Below, piece by piece: positions 1-11,279 of a DNA stretch of 64,000 nt. Below the pieces are notes generated by a model. It was not told the origin of the DNA, did no database searches, and was given only the letters and a program-made list of their open reading frames with translations. Both the position numbers and the translations under genes were made by a program. Source of the DNA: Coix lacryma-jobi var. lacryma-jobi (Eukaryota > Streptophyta > Magnoliopsida > Poales > Poaceae). The stretch lies in contig CM019831.1 in the NCBI GenBank assembly GCA_009763385.1, positions 111,130,680 through 111,194,679 on the forward strand, read 5' to 3'. The first letter of the stretch is position 1; each line of letters begins with the position of its first letter.

Positions 1-380
1 AAGGGAGGTTAACACTCACTAGAATCTAAATGCATATGCAAAGTATAGATCATCTAGTGGCACTTTGATAACCTTATTTCACAACCGAGTTCCACTCCTC
101 TTAATTGTATGGCTACCAATCCTAAATGTGATCACACACTCTATAGTGTCTTGATCATGAAAACAAAATGGCCCTATGGTTATACCTTTGCCTTGAGCCC
201 ATTTTGTTTTCCTCTTTCTTCTTTTCCAATCTTTAGAGCACTTGATCACCATCATGTGGAAAACATCATCCGTCTAGCTCCATTACTTGGTCATGGACCA
301 ACCTATCTCTTATTCATGATTGAGCAGAGGGTTAGTCTAATAGGTTTCATCAATTAACCAAAATCAAACTAGGGCTTTTA
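1..380 (-). other. Probable copia 3' spacer fragment
   Basis: AT-rich sequence without a convincing gene; the small frame at 109-357 has no recognisable domain. Its wording resembles the long non-coding spacer that follows the RNase H region of grass copia elements, and the spacer of copia-1 resumes near 5160-5506. I infer that 381-5150 is an insertion into that spacer. This rests on memory of similar repeats, not on an alignment. It could be any degraded repeat. Confidence 0.3.
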
Positions 381-918
381 GTAGGTTTGTAACTATGGTC
401 GCTGAGTGCAAACATAAGATCTATGGTTAAAAGATGTAGGAGTTAGCAGTATAGATGGAGAAGGATTGGATCTAGATGAACAAGGTGAAGTTCAGAAGAA
501 TGAATCACATTCATTAGAATGGAACATGTTGGATATATGTACTATGTTCCAAACATGGGATCAGGTTTGGGGGATGTGGAGAATGATCTTGGTATAAGTT
601 ATTTGGGAACACATCTTGACCAATGAGTGCACTGGGATGGATGCTCGATGAACAAGGTCACAAATATAGTGATTTATGTATCAACTGAAACACGCCCTTT
701 GCGGGTAGCGGATGTTGCGACAATTAATAGGAAGATCTCTGCCGAACTTCTATAGAGGATATTTGGTGGGATTGTGTGCAACTAATAATCACATAGTCAC
801 ACCATATGGCCCAAAGATTCAGACACTAATTTAGTGTGGAACAAAATGAAACATCGGAGCATCTAGGATGTGCACATGAGCCGACAATGGGGTGTATGAT
901 AACAAGAAGGGTGGTTAT
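381..918. other. Unassigned sequence left of the 919-4256 element
   Basis: No domain recognised. The last part, from about 830, has an open + frame that reads through the target site GTTAT (914-918) and continues on the far side of the retroelement at 4262-4418. This suggests that the element landed in a short coding-like or pseudogene stretch. The residues give no known family. Confidence 0.3.
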
Positions 919-1404
919 TGTCGACGAAATATCGGTGATAGTCTACCGAGGGGTATGCCCAAGGTAGTAGATTAGATTGAGGAGGTGTGAAGACAACTGC
1001 TCAAGCATAAACATAGGGACGAAACACAGCAATTTAGACAGGTTCAGGCCGGCAAGTCGCCGTAATACCCTACGTCTTGTGTTCTGGTGGTTGGTTGTAT
1101 TGTTGGATTGGAATATGACGTGTGATTCGATGGGATCTGAGGTGAGATGAGAGGGGGGTCCCTGCTCGCCCTATATAGTCGGGGAGTAGTGTTACAGTTG
1201 TCGAGTCCTTATCAGATTACAAGTGGTTCCTTAAGGCAAGGAATCCGGATCTAACTCTAGGATCTTCCTTGGCAGGCAAGGTTTCGTGAGAGTTCTTGAC
1301 GAGCACGACAAGCTGGTCATGTGCTGCAAGGCCTTCGAGCTGGGCTGTCCTTGACGAAGGGCCCAAGTAGGTCCATGGGGGTATACGGAGGTAATATCCC
1401 CACA
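919..1404 (-). repeat. 3' LTR of the 919-4256 element
   Basis: 486 bp, starting TGTCGACG and ending CCCCACA on the + strand. It is the same length as the copy at 3771-4256. A TATA-like stretch (ctatatag) lies near 1172-1180, in the position expected for the minus-strand promoter. It is flanked outside by GTTAT. Confidence 0.85.
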
Positions 1405-1829
1405 TCTAGTCCCCGAGCACTTGGTATCCTATTGGCGACGCCGTCTTGAGCAGGCGAAGTCGATGTCGGGCAAGTAAGGCTCTCCAGAAGGATATAAGGT
1501 GCTCAAGAATTTTTTTGAAGAGCTTTCTTCTTGTGAAGTGTATCCACTTGGAGCTTGCAAGACTATAAGGAACAACGAGGTCCTAGTAGAAGTCTGTGCA
1601 AGTCCAACTTGACGGAGCGTCCTTGAATTATCAGAGAAAAAGAAAATACATTCACCGCAAGGTGAAGTGTATCCACTTAGTCCCCGAGCTTGGTAGTAGG
1701 TGTTGAAAACACGTGGTGCCGAGCTTGTAGAGCATTTAGCAAGTGCTCCGATGAGCTGCCCAAAATCAGCACCCTGATCCGAATAGCATGGAGCGACTTG
1801 ATGCACACCGGCGACAAGTGAAGGCCAGG

Positions 1830-3480
1830 CCAACGAGCCTGGGCGACGGGCGAAGATCTGGTCGATGAACCTGGTCGGCGACGAGTTGATGAACCTACGA
1901 CCTTCTGCTTAGGAAACAGAAGACGACAACGAATGATGGCGGCGGCGAGCGAAGATGGCAACGAATGATGGCGGCAGCGAGCGAAGACGGCGATGAGCGA
2001 AGACAGCGACGAGCGAAGGCAGCGATGAGCGAAGGCGAAGTCCCCGAGCCTGGTCGGCGATGAGCGAAGGCGAAGTCCCTGAGCCTGGTCGGCGATGGGC
2101 AAAGGCCAGGTCAATGAACCTGGTTGGCAACGGGTGAAGGCCGCGACAATCCTGGTCGACGACGAATGAAGTCGGCGTTGAGCCGGGTTGATGACGAGCG
2201 AAGGCGGCAACGAGCCCGGTCGGCAATGGGCGAAGACGACGACGAGCGACGACGGCGACGAGTGAAGACGACGATGAGCGACGGCGGCGAGGAGCGAAGG
2301 CAACGATGGGCGAAGGCGGCGACGAGCCCGGTCGGCGACAAACGAAGGCGGTGACGAGCCTAGTCAGAGACGAGTGAAGGCGGCAACGAGCCCGGTCAAC
2401 GACGAGTGAAGGCAACAACGGGCGAAGGCGGTGACGAGTGATGGCGGCAACGAGTGACGGTGGCGAGCCTGGTCGATGACGAGCGAAGACGACGACGAGC
2501 GACGATGGCGATGAGCGACGACGGCGACGAGCGAAGGCAGCAACGAGCCCGGTCGGCAACGGGCGAAGACGACAACGAGCGAAGGCGGCGACGAGTGAAG
2601 ACGGCGATGTGCGACAGCGGCGACGAGTGAAGGCGGCGATTGGCGATGTTTGCGACGAGCAAAGGCGACGATGAGTGAAGGCGGCGACGAGCCCGGTCGG
2701 TGACGAACGAAGGCGGTGACGAGCCTAGTCGGTGATGGGCGAAGACGACGATGAGCGAAGGCGGCGACGAGCGATGTCAGCGATGAACGAAGTCCCTGAG
2801 CCTGGACGGCGATGAGCAAAGGCAAAGTCCCTGAGCCTGGTCAGCGGCGAATGAAGGCGAAGTCCCCGGGCCTGGTCGGCGACGAGCGAAGGTGAAGTCC
2901 CCGGGCCTGGTCGGCGATGAGCGACGGCGGCGACGGGCGAAGGCAACGAGCCTGGTCGACGACGAGCGACGATAGCAACGACAACGGCGACGACGATCCT
3001 GGTCGACGATGAGCAACAGCAGCGACGAAGGTGGCGATGATCCTGGTCAACGACGAGCGACGGCAGCGATGAAGGCGGCGACGATCCTGGTCAACAACGA
3101 GTGACGACGGCGATGGGCGAAGGCGGCGACGAGCCTGGTCGACGACGAGCGACGGCGGCGACGGGCGAAGGCGGCGACGAGCCTAGACGATGACGAGCGA
3201 AGGCGACGACGATCCTGGTCAACGACCAGCCAAGGCGGCGATGAGCAAAGGCGGTGAGGAGCCTGGTCAACGATGAGCGACGGCGGCAACGGGCGAAGGC
3301 AGCGACGAGCCCGCAAGATGATGAGCGAAGGCGGTGACAAAGGCGGCGACGATCCTGGTCGATGACAAGCGACGGCGGCGACGAGCCTGGTCAACGACGA
3401 GCGACGGTGGCGATGAGCCTGGTCGATGACGAGCGATGGCGGCAACGTGCGAAGGCGGCGACGAGCCTGGTCGACGACGC
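1830..3480 (-). repeat. 16-bp minisatellite, about 100 units
   Basis: Degenerate tandem array with a mostly 16-bp period. The two common units on the + strand are GCGAAGGCGGCGACGA and GCCTGGTCGACGACGA, mixed in irregular order with some 19-bp variants. Sixteen is not a multiple of three, so each unit shifts the reading frame, and all three minus-strand frames stay open for long stretches giving Arg/Ser/Ala/Pro-rich strings (for example VAAFARRRRRSS). I do not regard these frames as genes. The array fills the place where gag-pol would be in an autonomous element. Confidence 0.85.
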
Positions 3481-3770
3481 TGATGCAGTCGGTGATCCTC
3501 TTGTTGGCCCGGTAGATGGCGTCGACCAGGTTGTCGCGGCAAATGGATCTTGGCACGCATGGCGCCGACGCGATGGGTGTACGATGAGGCGTCCGACGCA
3601 GGAAGCTGCGCGAGTTCCATGATCTCCAGAGCGAGACGGCGTCGCTAATGGTCCAGATGATAGATCCGATCTGGAAGGAGACGTCGGGCTCGGGAGGATC
3701 ATAGAGTCGAGGAAGATGACTGCTTGGCAGATCATGATGTCGTAGCACACAGCCTACCTGGCGCGCCAAC
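3391..3770 (-). other. Leader region of the 919-4256 element with a short ORF
   Basis: Non-array sequence between the right LTR and the minisatellite. It begins with the GTTGGCGCGCCAGGTAGG primer-site-like motif. A 119-codon minus-strand frame starts at 3750 (MCYDIMICQAVIFLDSM...) and runs into the array. No domain is recognised. It may be a remnant of a gag leader or a chance frame. Confidence 0.4.
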
Positions 3771-4256
3771 TGTCGACGAAATATCGGTGATAGTCTATCG
3801 AGGGGTATGCCCAAGGTAGTAGATTAGATTGAGGAGGTGTGGAGACGATTGCTCAAGCATAAACACAGGGACGAGACACGGCGATTTAGACAGGTTCGGG
3901 CCGGCAAGTTGCCGTAATACCCTACGTCCTGTGTTCTAGTGGTTGGTTGTATTGCTGGATTGGAATATGACGTGTGATCCGATGGGATCTGAGGTGAGAT
4001 GAGAGGGGGGTCCCTGCTCGCCTTATATAGTCGGGGAGCAGGGTTACAGTTGTCAAGTCCTTATCAGATTACAAGTGGTTCCTTAAGGCAAGGAATCCGG
4101 ATCTAACTCTAGGATCTTCCATGGCAGGCAAGGCTTCATGAGAGTCCTTGACAAGCACGACAAGCTGGTCGTGTGCTGCAAGGCCTTCGAGCTGGGCTAT
4201 CCTTGACGAAGGGCCCAAGTAGGTCCATGGGGGTATACGGAGGTAATATCCCCACA
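3771..4256 (-). repeat. 5' LTR of the 919-4256 element
   Basis: 486 bp, TGTCGACG...CCCCACA, followed by the target duplication GTTAT at 4257-4261. The TATA-like stretch (ttatatag) is at about 4022-4030. This is the promoter LTR for minus-strand transcription through the array. Confidence 0.85.
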
Positions 4257-5150
4257 GTTATAGAAGCACCAATTGATGATCCACTTTGTGGGATTGTTAT
4301 GGACCATATGAGGCATGTTTGTGCAAAAGGGCATGATGTTTCGATGGTCAATAGGCCTAGGAACACTATTACAAAACAGATCATTCCGCTTCTTGAGCAA
4401 CAAGAGCAACATGCATAGGAGCATAAATATCTCTGATTTTACAGATTGTAAGGCTGATCCATCTTGCAAGGACATGTACTGGGTTATGATGTATGTGCTG
4501 GTTGAAAGGTTTGATGCTTTTGAGTATTGAATCACTGGGAATGCACATACCAAGCCTCAACAGTAGGATTGCGAGGTTTTAGGGGCAGCAAGCACAAAAA
4601 TAGTTATATCTCTTTCATCTTGGATTGTTTGACCATGAAATTTGGTAGAGGCATGTGTAACCATATAATGCACATGTGGTTCAAAGGATTTGTGAAACAA
4701 AGATGCAGATTGCCAGGAATGTGATTGACAACCAGCAACATCGTTGCGGTCCACGAAAGACAACAATACATTCCCAGCAAAAATTGCACCGGAGATAGAT
4801 CTATCATACTTGAACTATGGCGCATAACTTGCAGTAAGCGACATCATAAACATATAGATATATGGGAGAGGGTCTGACATTGAGGTTCATGGGTATGGTA
4901 GCAGAACGATTGATGATTATTGGGCCGCGAGGATTGAATGCGGGGATAGTCCTATGATACATGAGGAGATTAAGAGAGATGAAGAGCAGGGAGCAACCTT
5001 CAGAAATATACAGAGAGAGGATGACCTTGCTACAACTGAGGGTTAGCAACTTTCTCTCCCTCTTTGTCATTAAGTACCATAAAATGAACACCAATTTTAG
5101 TAGGAGAAAGTCAATAAATGGGGAGATCAAGTTAATATTATGATTCAACC
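4257..5150. other. Unassigned sequence right of the 919-4256 element
   Basis: Holds the continuation of the frame broken by the retroelement (4262-4418, with DDPLCGIVMDHMRHVC and VNRPRNTITKQI) and a few short unlinked frames. I recognise no family. It may be part of an older transposon or pseudogene that inserted into the copia spacer. Confidence 0.3.
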
Positions 5151-5506
5151 TAGCAAACAAATATAAGTTATTTAACACGGTTTGCTCTTAAGTAAGCTTC
5201 TTCACACATCTTTCAATGGTTATCTTACTCACGTTGGTTAAACAATTGAATGCTTGTTTTCAAGGTTAAACACTAGGTTCACAAGCTCACAAACATGTCA
5301 TATGCTACCACTAGATTTAATCAAACATACAAGCTATATGGTACCATATATACATCAAATTCATTTGATTTGTCATGAATGATCCTATAAAAATTAAGAG
5401 AATGGCTAAATGCTTCTTCACAAGTCCCTAGTAAATATGAATGTCATGCCAAACAATTTTACCTTTGCTTTGTCGAAGGAGAGGCATGCCATATAATGGG
5501 GGTGCA
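5151..5506 (-). other. 3' spacer of copia-1
   Basis: AT-rich non-coding sequence immediately downstream, on the minus strand, of the RNase H frame that ends at 5507. It is typical of the long spacer between pol and the 3' LTR in this copia type. No polypurine tract or LTR of copia-1 is seen before the sequence changes near 5150. Confidence 0.4.
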
Positions 5507-6305
5507 TCAACTCATGTTGGAGAAATCAAGTATGTTCAATTCATTTCTTAACTTGACAAATCTCTTCTCATCAAGTGGTTTTGTGAATATGTCGGCTAGT
5601 TGATCATTGGTGCCCACATTCTCAATTGATATGTCACCCTTTTGTTGATGATCTCTTATGAAATCATGTCGGATGTCAATGTGCTTTGTTCTTGAATGTT
5701 GGACCAGATTGTTGGTTAGCTTTACCGCACTTTCATTGTCACATAGCAATGACACTTTCTTAAACTTGATTTCAAGGTCATCCAAAGTTGCTTTCATCCA
5801 TAGCAATTGTGCATAATAACTCCCAGCGGATATGTATTCGGCTTTGGTGGTTGAAAGTGCAACACTATTTTGCTTCTTTGATGATCATGATACAAGTGAT
5901 CTTCCAAGTATTTTACATGTGGCCAATGTTCTTTTACTATCCACTTTGCATCCCACATAGTCGGAGTCCGAATATCCAATCAACTCAAGTTCAACCCCTT
6001 GGGATACCACAATCCAACACCTTGTGTATGCTTCAAGTGCCTCAATATTCTCTTTGTTGCCTTCAAGTGGCTCTCTCTTGGTGAGGATTGAAACCTTGCA
6101 CACATGCATACACTAAACATAACAACCAGCCTAGAAGCAAAGCTTCCAATCATAGATCGATACAACTTTTGATCAACCATGTTGCCATTAGCATCACTAT
6201 ATAAGTGTCCATTTGTTCCCATAGGTGTGCTAATTGCTTTTGCATGTCTTTGATGTACTTGCCTTTGTGTAACACAAATGTACCATTCTTCATTTGCTTG
6301 ATTTG
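5507..6305 (-). pseudogene. copia-1 RT end and RNase H (part 2, broken)
   Basis: Minus-strand C-terminal part of a Ty1/copia polyprotein. After the solo-LTR interruption it resumes with KQMKNGTFVLHKGKYIKDM, continues with the STPMGTNGHL and YRSMIGS region, then SDSDYVGCK, and ends in RNase H (KVSLLCDNESAVKLTNN, RTKHIDIRHDFIRDH, NDQLADIFTKPL), stopping at 5507. The pieces lie in more than one frame, so frameshifts are present. The 5' part is at 21717-22909. In an intact copia this region primes and copies element RNA in cytoplasmic particles; this copy cannot. Confidence 0.85.
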
Positions 6306-8220
6306 TGTAACACCCAGTTTTAAGAACAAAACCAGGATAGCCATATGTGTGCCCAGGAAGTCCACACATACACCAACAGAATATAGAATATCAGAAACAA
6401 TGTTATTACATAATGCAACATAGCTATATAAACACTTACAACATCGGAGTAAAGCAGAACAAAAACTAATCTTCACTTGAGGCTCCAATCTTCACAGGGA
6501 CGGCTGACTGGGGGCACCGTACGCCAAGCACAGCAGATAGTCTTCTGGTAAACTCCAAGACATCTCAACTAATCTTCTGGGTAACTTTGGCTACTGTCTG
6601 GGGTTGTGGGCAAATAGCAAGGGTGAGCACATGTCGTACTCAACAAGTACAGGCGGAAATAAATGATATGCAAGGCTTTGAACAAAGGTAGACTGACACT
6701 GTTTAACTGCGGTAAGCATTTTAGTTGGTCAAGTTTTATTAGCACCTGATTACTATAAGTGAATAAGATAATCCAACCCATTAGTTAAGAAGAGTACCAT
6801 CATTAATATAACCACCAGCCGAGGTAAACACCTCCGTCTGAGAAACCATCATCTTATGTCCATAAGTCCAACTGTCCAAATCTAATCATGTGAGGGTCCA
6901 GGTCGCTCGTAACCATGAGCACGACTGATATATCAGTTTTACACTCTGCAGAGGTTGCACACTTTTCCCAACGAGCAGTGATTCCCATATGCCAGGGTCA
7001 TGACTCCCATACTACACTTCCAAGGTGCATGGCAGGGTTTCACCACGGGCCTTTACAAAGATTTACCTAGCGAGCGATAACCACCTAAAGTTCCTACTGG
7101 AAGCCGCAACATCCAGAGGACCCCTAAGTCCATGCCACATTCTTGGGCCATCCCTCAGTAGCGCCGCCCGGTTAGCGCAACATGAACCATATAACATCTC
7201 ATGGTTGCACTGTTATCCTGGGTGGTCGCTCCATGAACCAGTCCTAAAAGGTGGACCCGAGCACAAATCACAAACCACAAACAAAACTTACCATAACCAC
7301 CATACCACACCATGTGCCCGAGTTACTGAGTTCCATGTTAAAACATAGTTCCATATCCATTAAATCATCATTATCATATCATCATCATGTGGTATTTATA
7401 GAACAAGTAAAGTTGCTTAGCATAGCATTGCTACCCAAAATATAATCCATGTAACAAGGAAGATATGGAAAACTAGGATAAACCTGAGGGTTCACATAAT
7501 TAGACACATGCATGCATATAGTGATTAATGGTGAATAGGTAAAGAACATGATCAAAGGGTGCCTGCACTTGCCTTCTTCAAGCTGATGTTGCTCACAGTC
7601 TTCAAAGTCAAACTCTTGTAGGTTCACTTGCAACTCTTCGTCTATACGCAACAAACATCGGCACATAGGAGCAAACATACAAGAAAAACATGCACTAAAT
7701 TAGAAAACAGTACACCAATACATAAAACAGGTATAATAAGCTTATAAAACTGTTCTATTCATCGAGATGAACGCGTGAACACGAAAACCACTAAAAACGG
7801 AGCTATAACGGAGAAGTTATGAAATAAACAAGGTTTTCTTTAATAAAATATTAGATTAAAACAAATCATAAAATTTAAAAGTTATAAACATGATTAACAG
7901 TTGTAAAAACATGTAGATTATGAAATTACGAACCTAACACAACTTGAACGGGTTGAAACGGAGTTAAAACGAAGATTTTATAACGAAAATAGTTTCAGTG
8001 GCAAACATGTAAATATTAGAAAACGTAATTTTGGATACAACACACCTGCTTTACGTTTTCCCGAGGAGAAGGCGTACTGCAGAAAGGTGCAAAAGGACGG
8101 CGGGTTCTATATTAAAACCTTTAGGGTTTCTTTTGCAAAACCGACCGGCGAAGGGGTATCAACGAATCTGGATGGTTGGATCTGCAATAGACGAACAACA
8201 TTAGAAGAAAGGGGGAGAGG

Positions 8221-11200
8221 TGTCACACCCCAATTTTAAGGATAAAACTGAGGCGGAATGCTCATGTGTGCCCAGGAAACAATCACACACATAAGTAGAC
8301 AAACTACAAGAGTGGCGTCATCACATTGTTTATTACATCACGATAGTACTCAAAACAAAGTCTTACATCATACTGAAACACAGATCGCGGAACTGGTACA
8401 CAAACTAAACCACAGGGAAACGTCGACTGGGGGAGCAGCTAGCCTAGAAGTCTTCAGGAAAGTCGCCAACAGCACCCTCATCTGTTACCCATCCGGGATT
8501 TTGCCCAAAAAGAAGATAAACAACAAGCGTAAGTACTCCACGTACTTAGCAAGCTAACATAGGGTTCATGAGGCTCAAAAAGGCAGACGCTGTCTGACTG
8601 CAGTAGCTTTTAAGTTGGCAAAGTTTTAACATTAAGGTAAACGAATATTGTGCTTAACCCTTAACCCATGATCCATTTGTCCAACAAAGGTAAGATATGA
8701 CATCATAATGTACCAACAACATAAAGTAACAATTGTTAAGTTTCATAGTTCCGCTAGTTTTCCGGGCCGCTCGTGACCGTGAGCACGGCTGTTATAACAG
8801 TTTTACACTCTGCAGAGGTGGTGCATCTTTACCCACAAGCCGTGTTACCCTTGTGCCCGAGGCGGCCAACCTCTTGATCCACTTCCGAGGTAGATCGGCA
8901 GGGCACACTATGAAGCCTTTCGCTGGTTCGTCTAACAGGTCAGGGCCGCTAGGTTTCCTTGGCAGGCAGATGTAGCAACCCCCCTTTTCTATGGCACAAG
9001 GCCATCGCAGCTATACACATAGAAACAGGAGCAGCCCTACACCCAAAGTGGCAAGCCCCTTTTGCGCCCTTTCGGGTCACCGCTGCCATATTAGACAAGG
9101 TCCAGTTTACTGAGCTAAAACCAGAGCCATATAGCACTCATGGTAGCACTGTCAATCCCAGCTTTTGCTAACAGCAAGTTTTATTAACCGTTTAACAACA
9201 TATCATCATGAGAAACAAAATTCATCATTGGGCTGGATCGATTATAAGTCAGTTAGCACTAGCAAAGCTACCCATATGCATATATCCCACGGGAACAAGA
9301 ACTTCACAGATCACAAAGCTAAGTGGGTTTTCTAAGGTTGCTCAGTTGGACACATGCATAAATGAGTGATTAAAGTAAAGTGTATAGGTAAACAAGGAGA
9401 TCCCATGCTAACTTGCCTTGGTTGTCGAAAAGTTGATCCTCCTGCTGATCACTGAACGAGGGGTCCTGGTCGTACCACCCCGACTCACCGTCTACTCGAT
9501 CACAACATCACCACGCATTCCAGGTGCAAACATACCCGATGCAAACAGAGCTATTATTAGAACAATACACCAAACAGTATTAAACTGAAATAAAACTTTG
9601 ATAAAACAGAAGCACGCATCTATACGATCACAACAAGTTTTGGTTCATCGAAAACGGAGTTACGGTGCGAAAGATACGGCCGAAACGGTATATATAAAGC
9701 CCTAAACAAGATTAACTTGGACCCTACCTCTAAACTGTCCAAAACCGACCAACAGGGACATAAACGGGTAGAGCACTAAATTACGAAGCTAACGCAATTT
9801 GAACGGATCAAATCGGAGCTAAAACGTGAATTTTATAAGCAAAACAATGTAGTGGCATTTCTGTAAATAAGCTGAAATCCATTTGAATTGAAATCGGAAA
9901 TTTTAATTGAATTTAAATCAAATTTACAGACGGCTGGACCGCGCCTCAAAATGACCGAAACACAGGGGCCTAGACGGAAGTTTTCAAAGACTCAGCGAAC
10001 AGTGCCCGCTGGAGCGCGGGTTGATTCCCGACTTCTCCAGGGGCTCTTTAGCAAAGATGCCACCGAAGGGGTACGGGTGATCCTCGGCCGCCGGATCGGA
10101 GATGGGCGGCTCGGATTAAAACCAGGGGCGGGTGCGCGCGCGGGCGGCCGACGGCGCGCACTGGCCGCGGCGTCACGGCGCTCCGCGACGTCGTGCGCGG
10201 CTCCGCCATGGTCGAAGCCACGGAGCTCGCGGGTTCGGGCATAGGGTCCATCACAGGCCAAACCAAGCGGTCGGAGAGCTAGAGGGAGGCACGGGAGTCT
10301 CACCGAGGCGGAATGGAGAGGAGGAGGCGGCTCGGGGGAGGCGGTCCGCGGCGAACGGCGGAGCACGGCGACCGGCGGGGCACCTGCTCACGGAGTACGG
10401 CGGTTAGGGCGAAACTGAGCACTAAAGAGAGAGGGAGAAGGTTCAGAGGCTTCACCACGACGCGGCGGAGCTTGGAGATGGATCGAATCGGCCGGGGAAG
10501 CGGCCAACGGCTGCAGCGCGACGACGGCGTGAGCACGGCGGCGGCGGCGATGGCGCGGAGGGGCTCTGGGGTGGCTCTGCGCGGCGCTGCGGGAGTGGGA
10601 GAGGGAAAAGAAGGAGCGGGGTGCGGCCGCATCTACTAAAAGGATGAGGAGGAGGGCGAGGTCGTGGGAGTGGCGCCGCACGACGCGCGGGAGACGCGGG
10701 CGCGACGGGGCAGGCGGTTGCGCGCCGCGGCGCGGGACGCGCGGAGGGGAAAGAGAAGGGGACTGACGCGTGGGGCAGCGGCGTCAGAGAGAGAAGGGGA
10801 CGGAGCGCGCGCGCGGGCCGACGGTTGCGCGGGCGCGGCGAGCAGGCCGGCCCACGGGCCGCGCAGCGAAGAGAAGGGGACGGAGCGGCCCAGCGCGGGG
10901 AGGAGAGGGGAAAAGGAGGGGCGCGCCGGCGGTTGGGCCGCCAGGCCGCCTGGGCCGAAACGAGGGAGGGAAGGAGGGAGAAAAAGAAAGAGCTTTTCAA
11001 AATATTTCAAGGCTTTTCAAAACATTTCCAAAAGGAGTTTGAATTCAAACTAAATTTTGACAAAACCAGTCACTTCAATAAATCCAGTGCATCAGCATGA
11101 GTGCATAAACATGTTGCCACAATTATTTTAATTCAACAAAAATTTATTTAAACCTAGGTTGAATGCTCACAAAAACATAATTAAATCATTTTCCCCCTAT

Positions 11201-11231
11201 TTTGTTCTGGAGAAAATTTTAGGGTGTTACA
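8221..11231 (-). repeat. 3' LTR of the Tekay-type element
   Basis: 3011 bp, TGTCACACCCC...GGGTGTTACA on the + strand. About 1 kb (10000-10980) is extremely GC- and CpG-rich. That composition leaves open frames on both strands (for example 182 codons on the minus strand at 10452-11000), and these are probably by-products. Confidence 0.95.
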
Positions 11232-11245
11232 ACTCTACCCCCCTT
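11232..11245 (-). promoter_or_regulatory. Polypurine tract
   Basis: On the minus strand AAGGGGGGTAGAGT directly abuts the LTR start TGTAACACCC. This is the standard position for plus-strand DNA priming in LTR retrotransposons. Confidence 0.85.
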
Positions 11246-11279
11246 AAGATGAATCTCGTCCTCGAGATTCGACTGGAGC

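Larger units (their letters stand above)
919..4256 (-). mobile_element. Non-autonomous LTR retrotransposon, Tat/Dasheng-like
   Basis: Complete element with two 486-bp LTRs, TG...CA ends and a perfect 5-bp target duplication GTTAT (914-918 and 4257-4261). It reads on the minus strand: the primer-binding-site-like TTGGCGCGCCAGGTAGG lies just inside the right LTR (about 3753-3770), and a purine-rich tract (CTCGGGGACTAGA) abuts the left LTR. The interior (1405-3770) encodes no gag or pol; most of it is a 16-bp tandem array. Similar LTRs with the same primer site occur at 22910-23380. From memory, grass Tat-lineage elements such as RIRE2 and their non-autonomous partner Dasheng look like this, so enzymes from a relative probably moved it. 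About 25 of 486 LTR positions differ, almost all transitions, which suggests an old insertion (about 2 million years at 1.3e-8 per site per year). Confidence 0.85.

Noticed and set aside
1830..3480. CRISPR-like array
   Set aside because: The units are contiguous with no unique spacers, and the context is a plant retroelement.
1677..3814. Several long minus-strand open frames (up to 255 codons)
   Set aside because: They arise from the 16-bp tandem array, overlap in all frames and have no domain.
9888..11100. Clusters of 70-180 codon frames on both strands, repeated at 19322-20534
   Set aside because: They lie in the GC-rich part of the Tekay-type LTRs, open on both strands because of composition, and are duplicated only because the LTR is.
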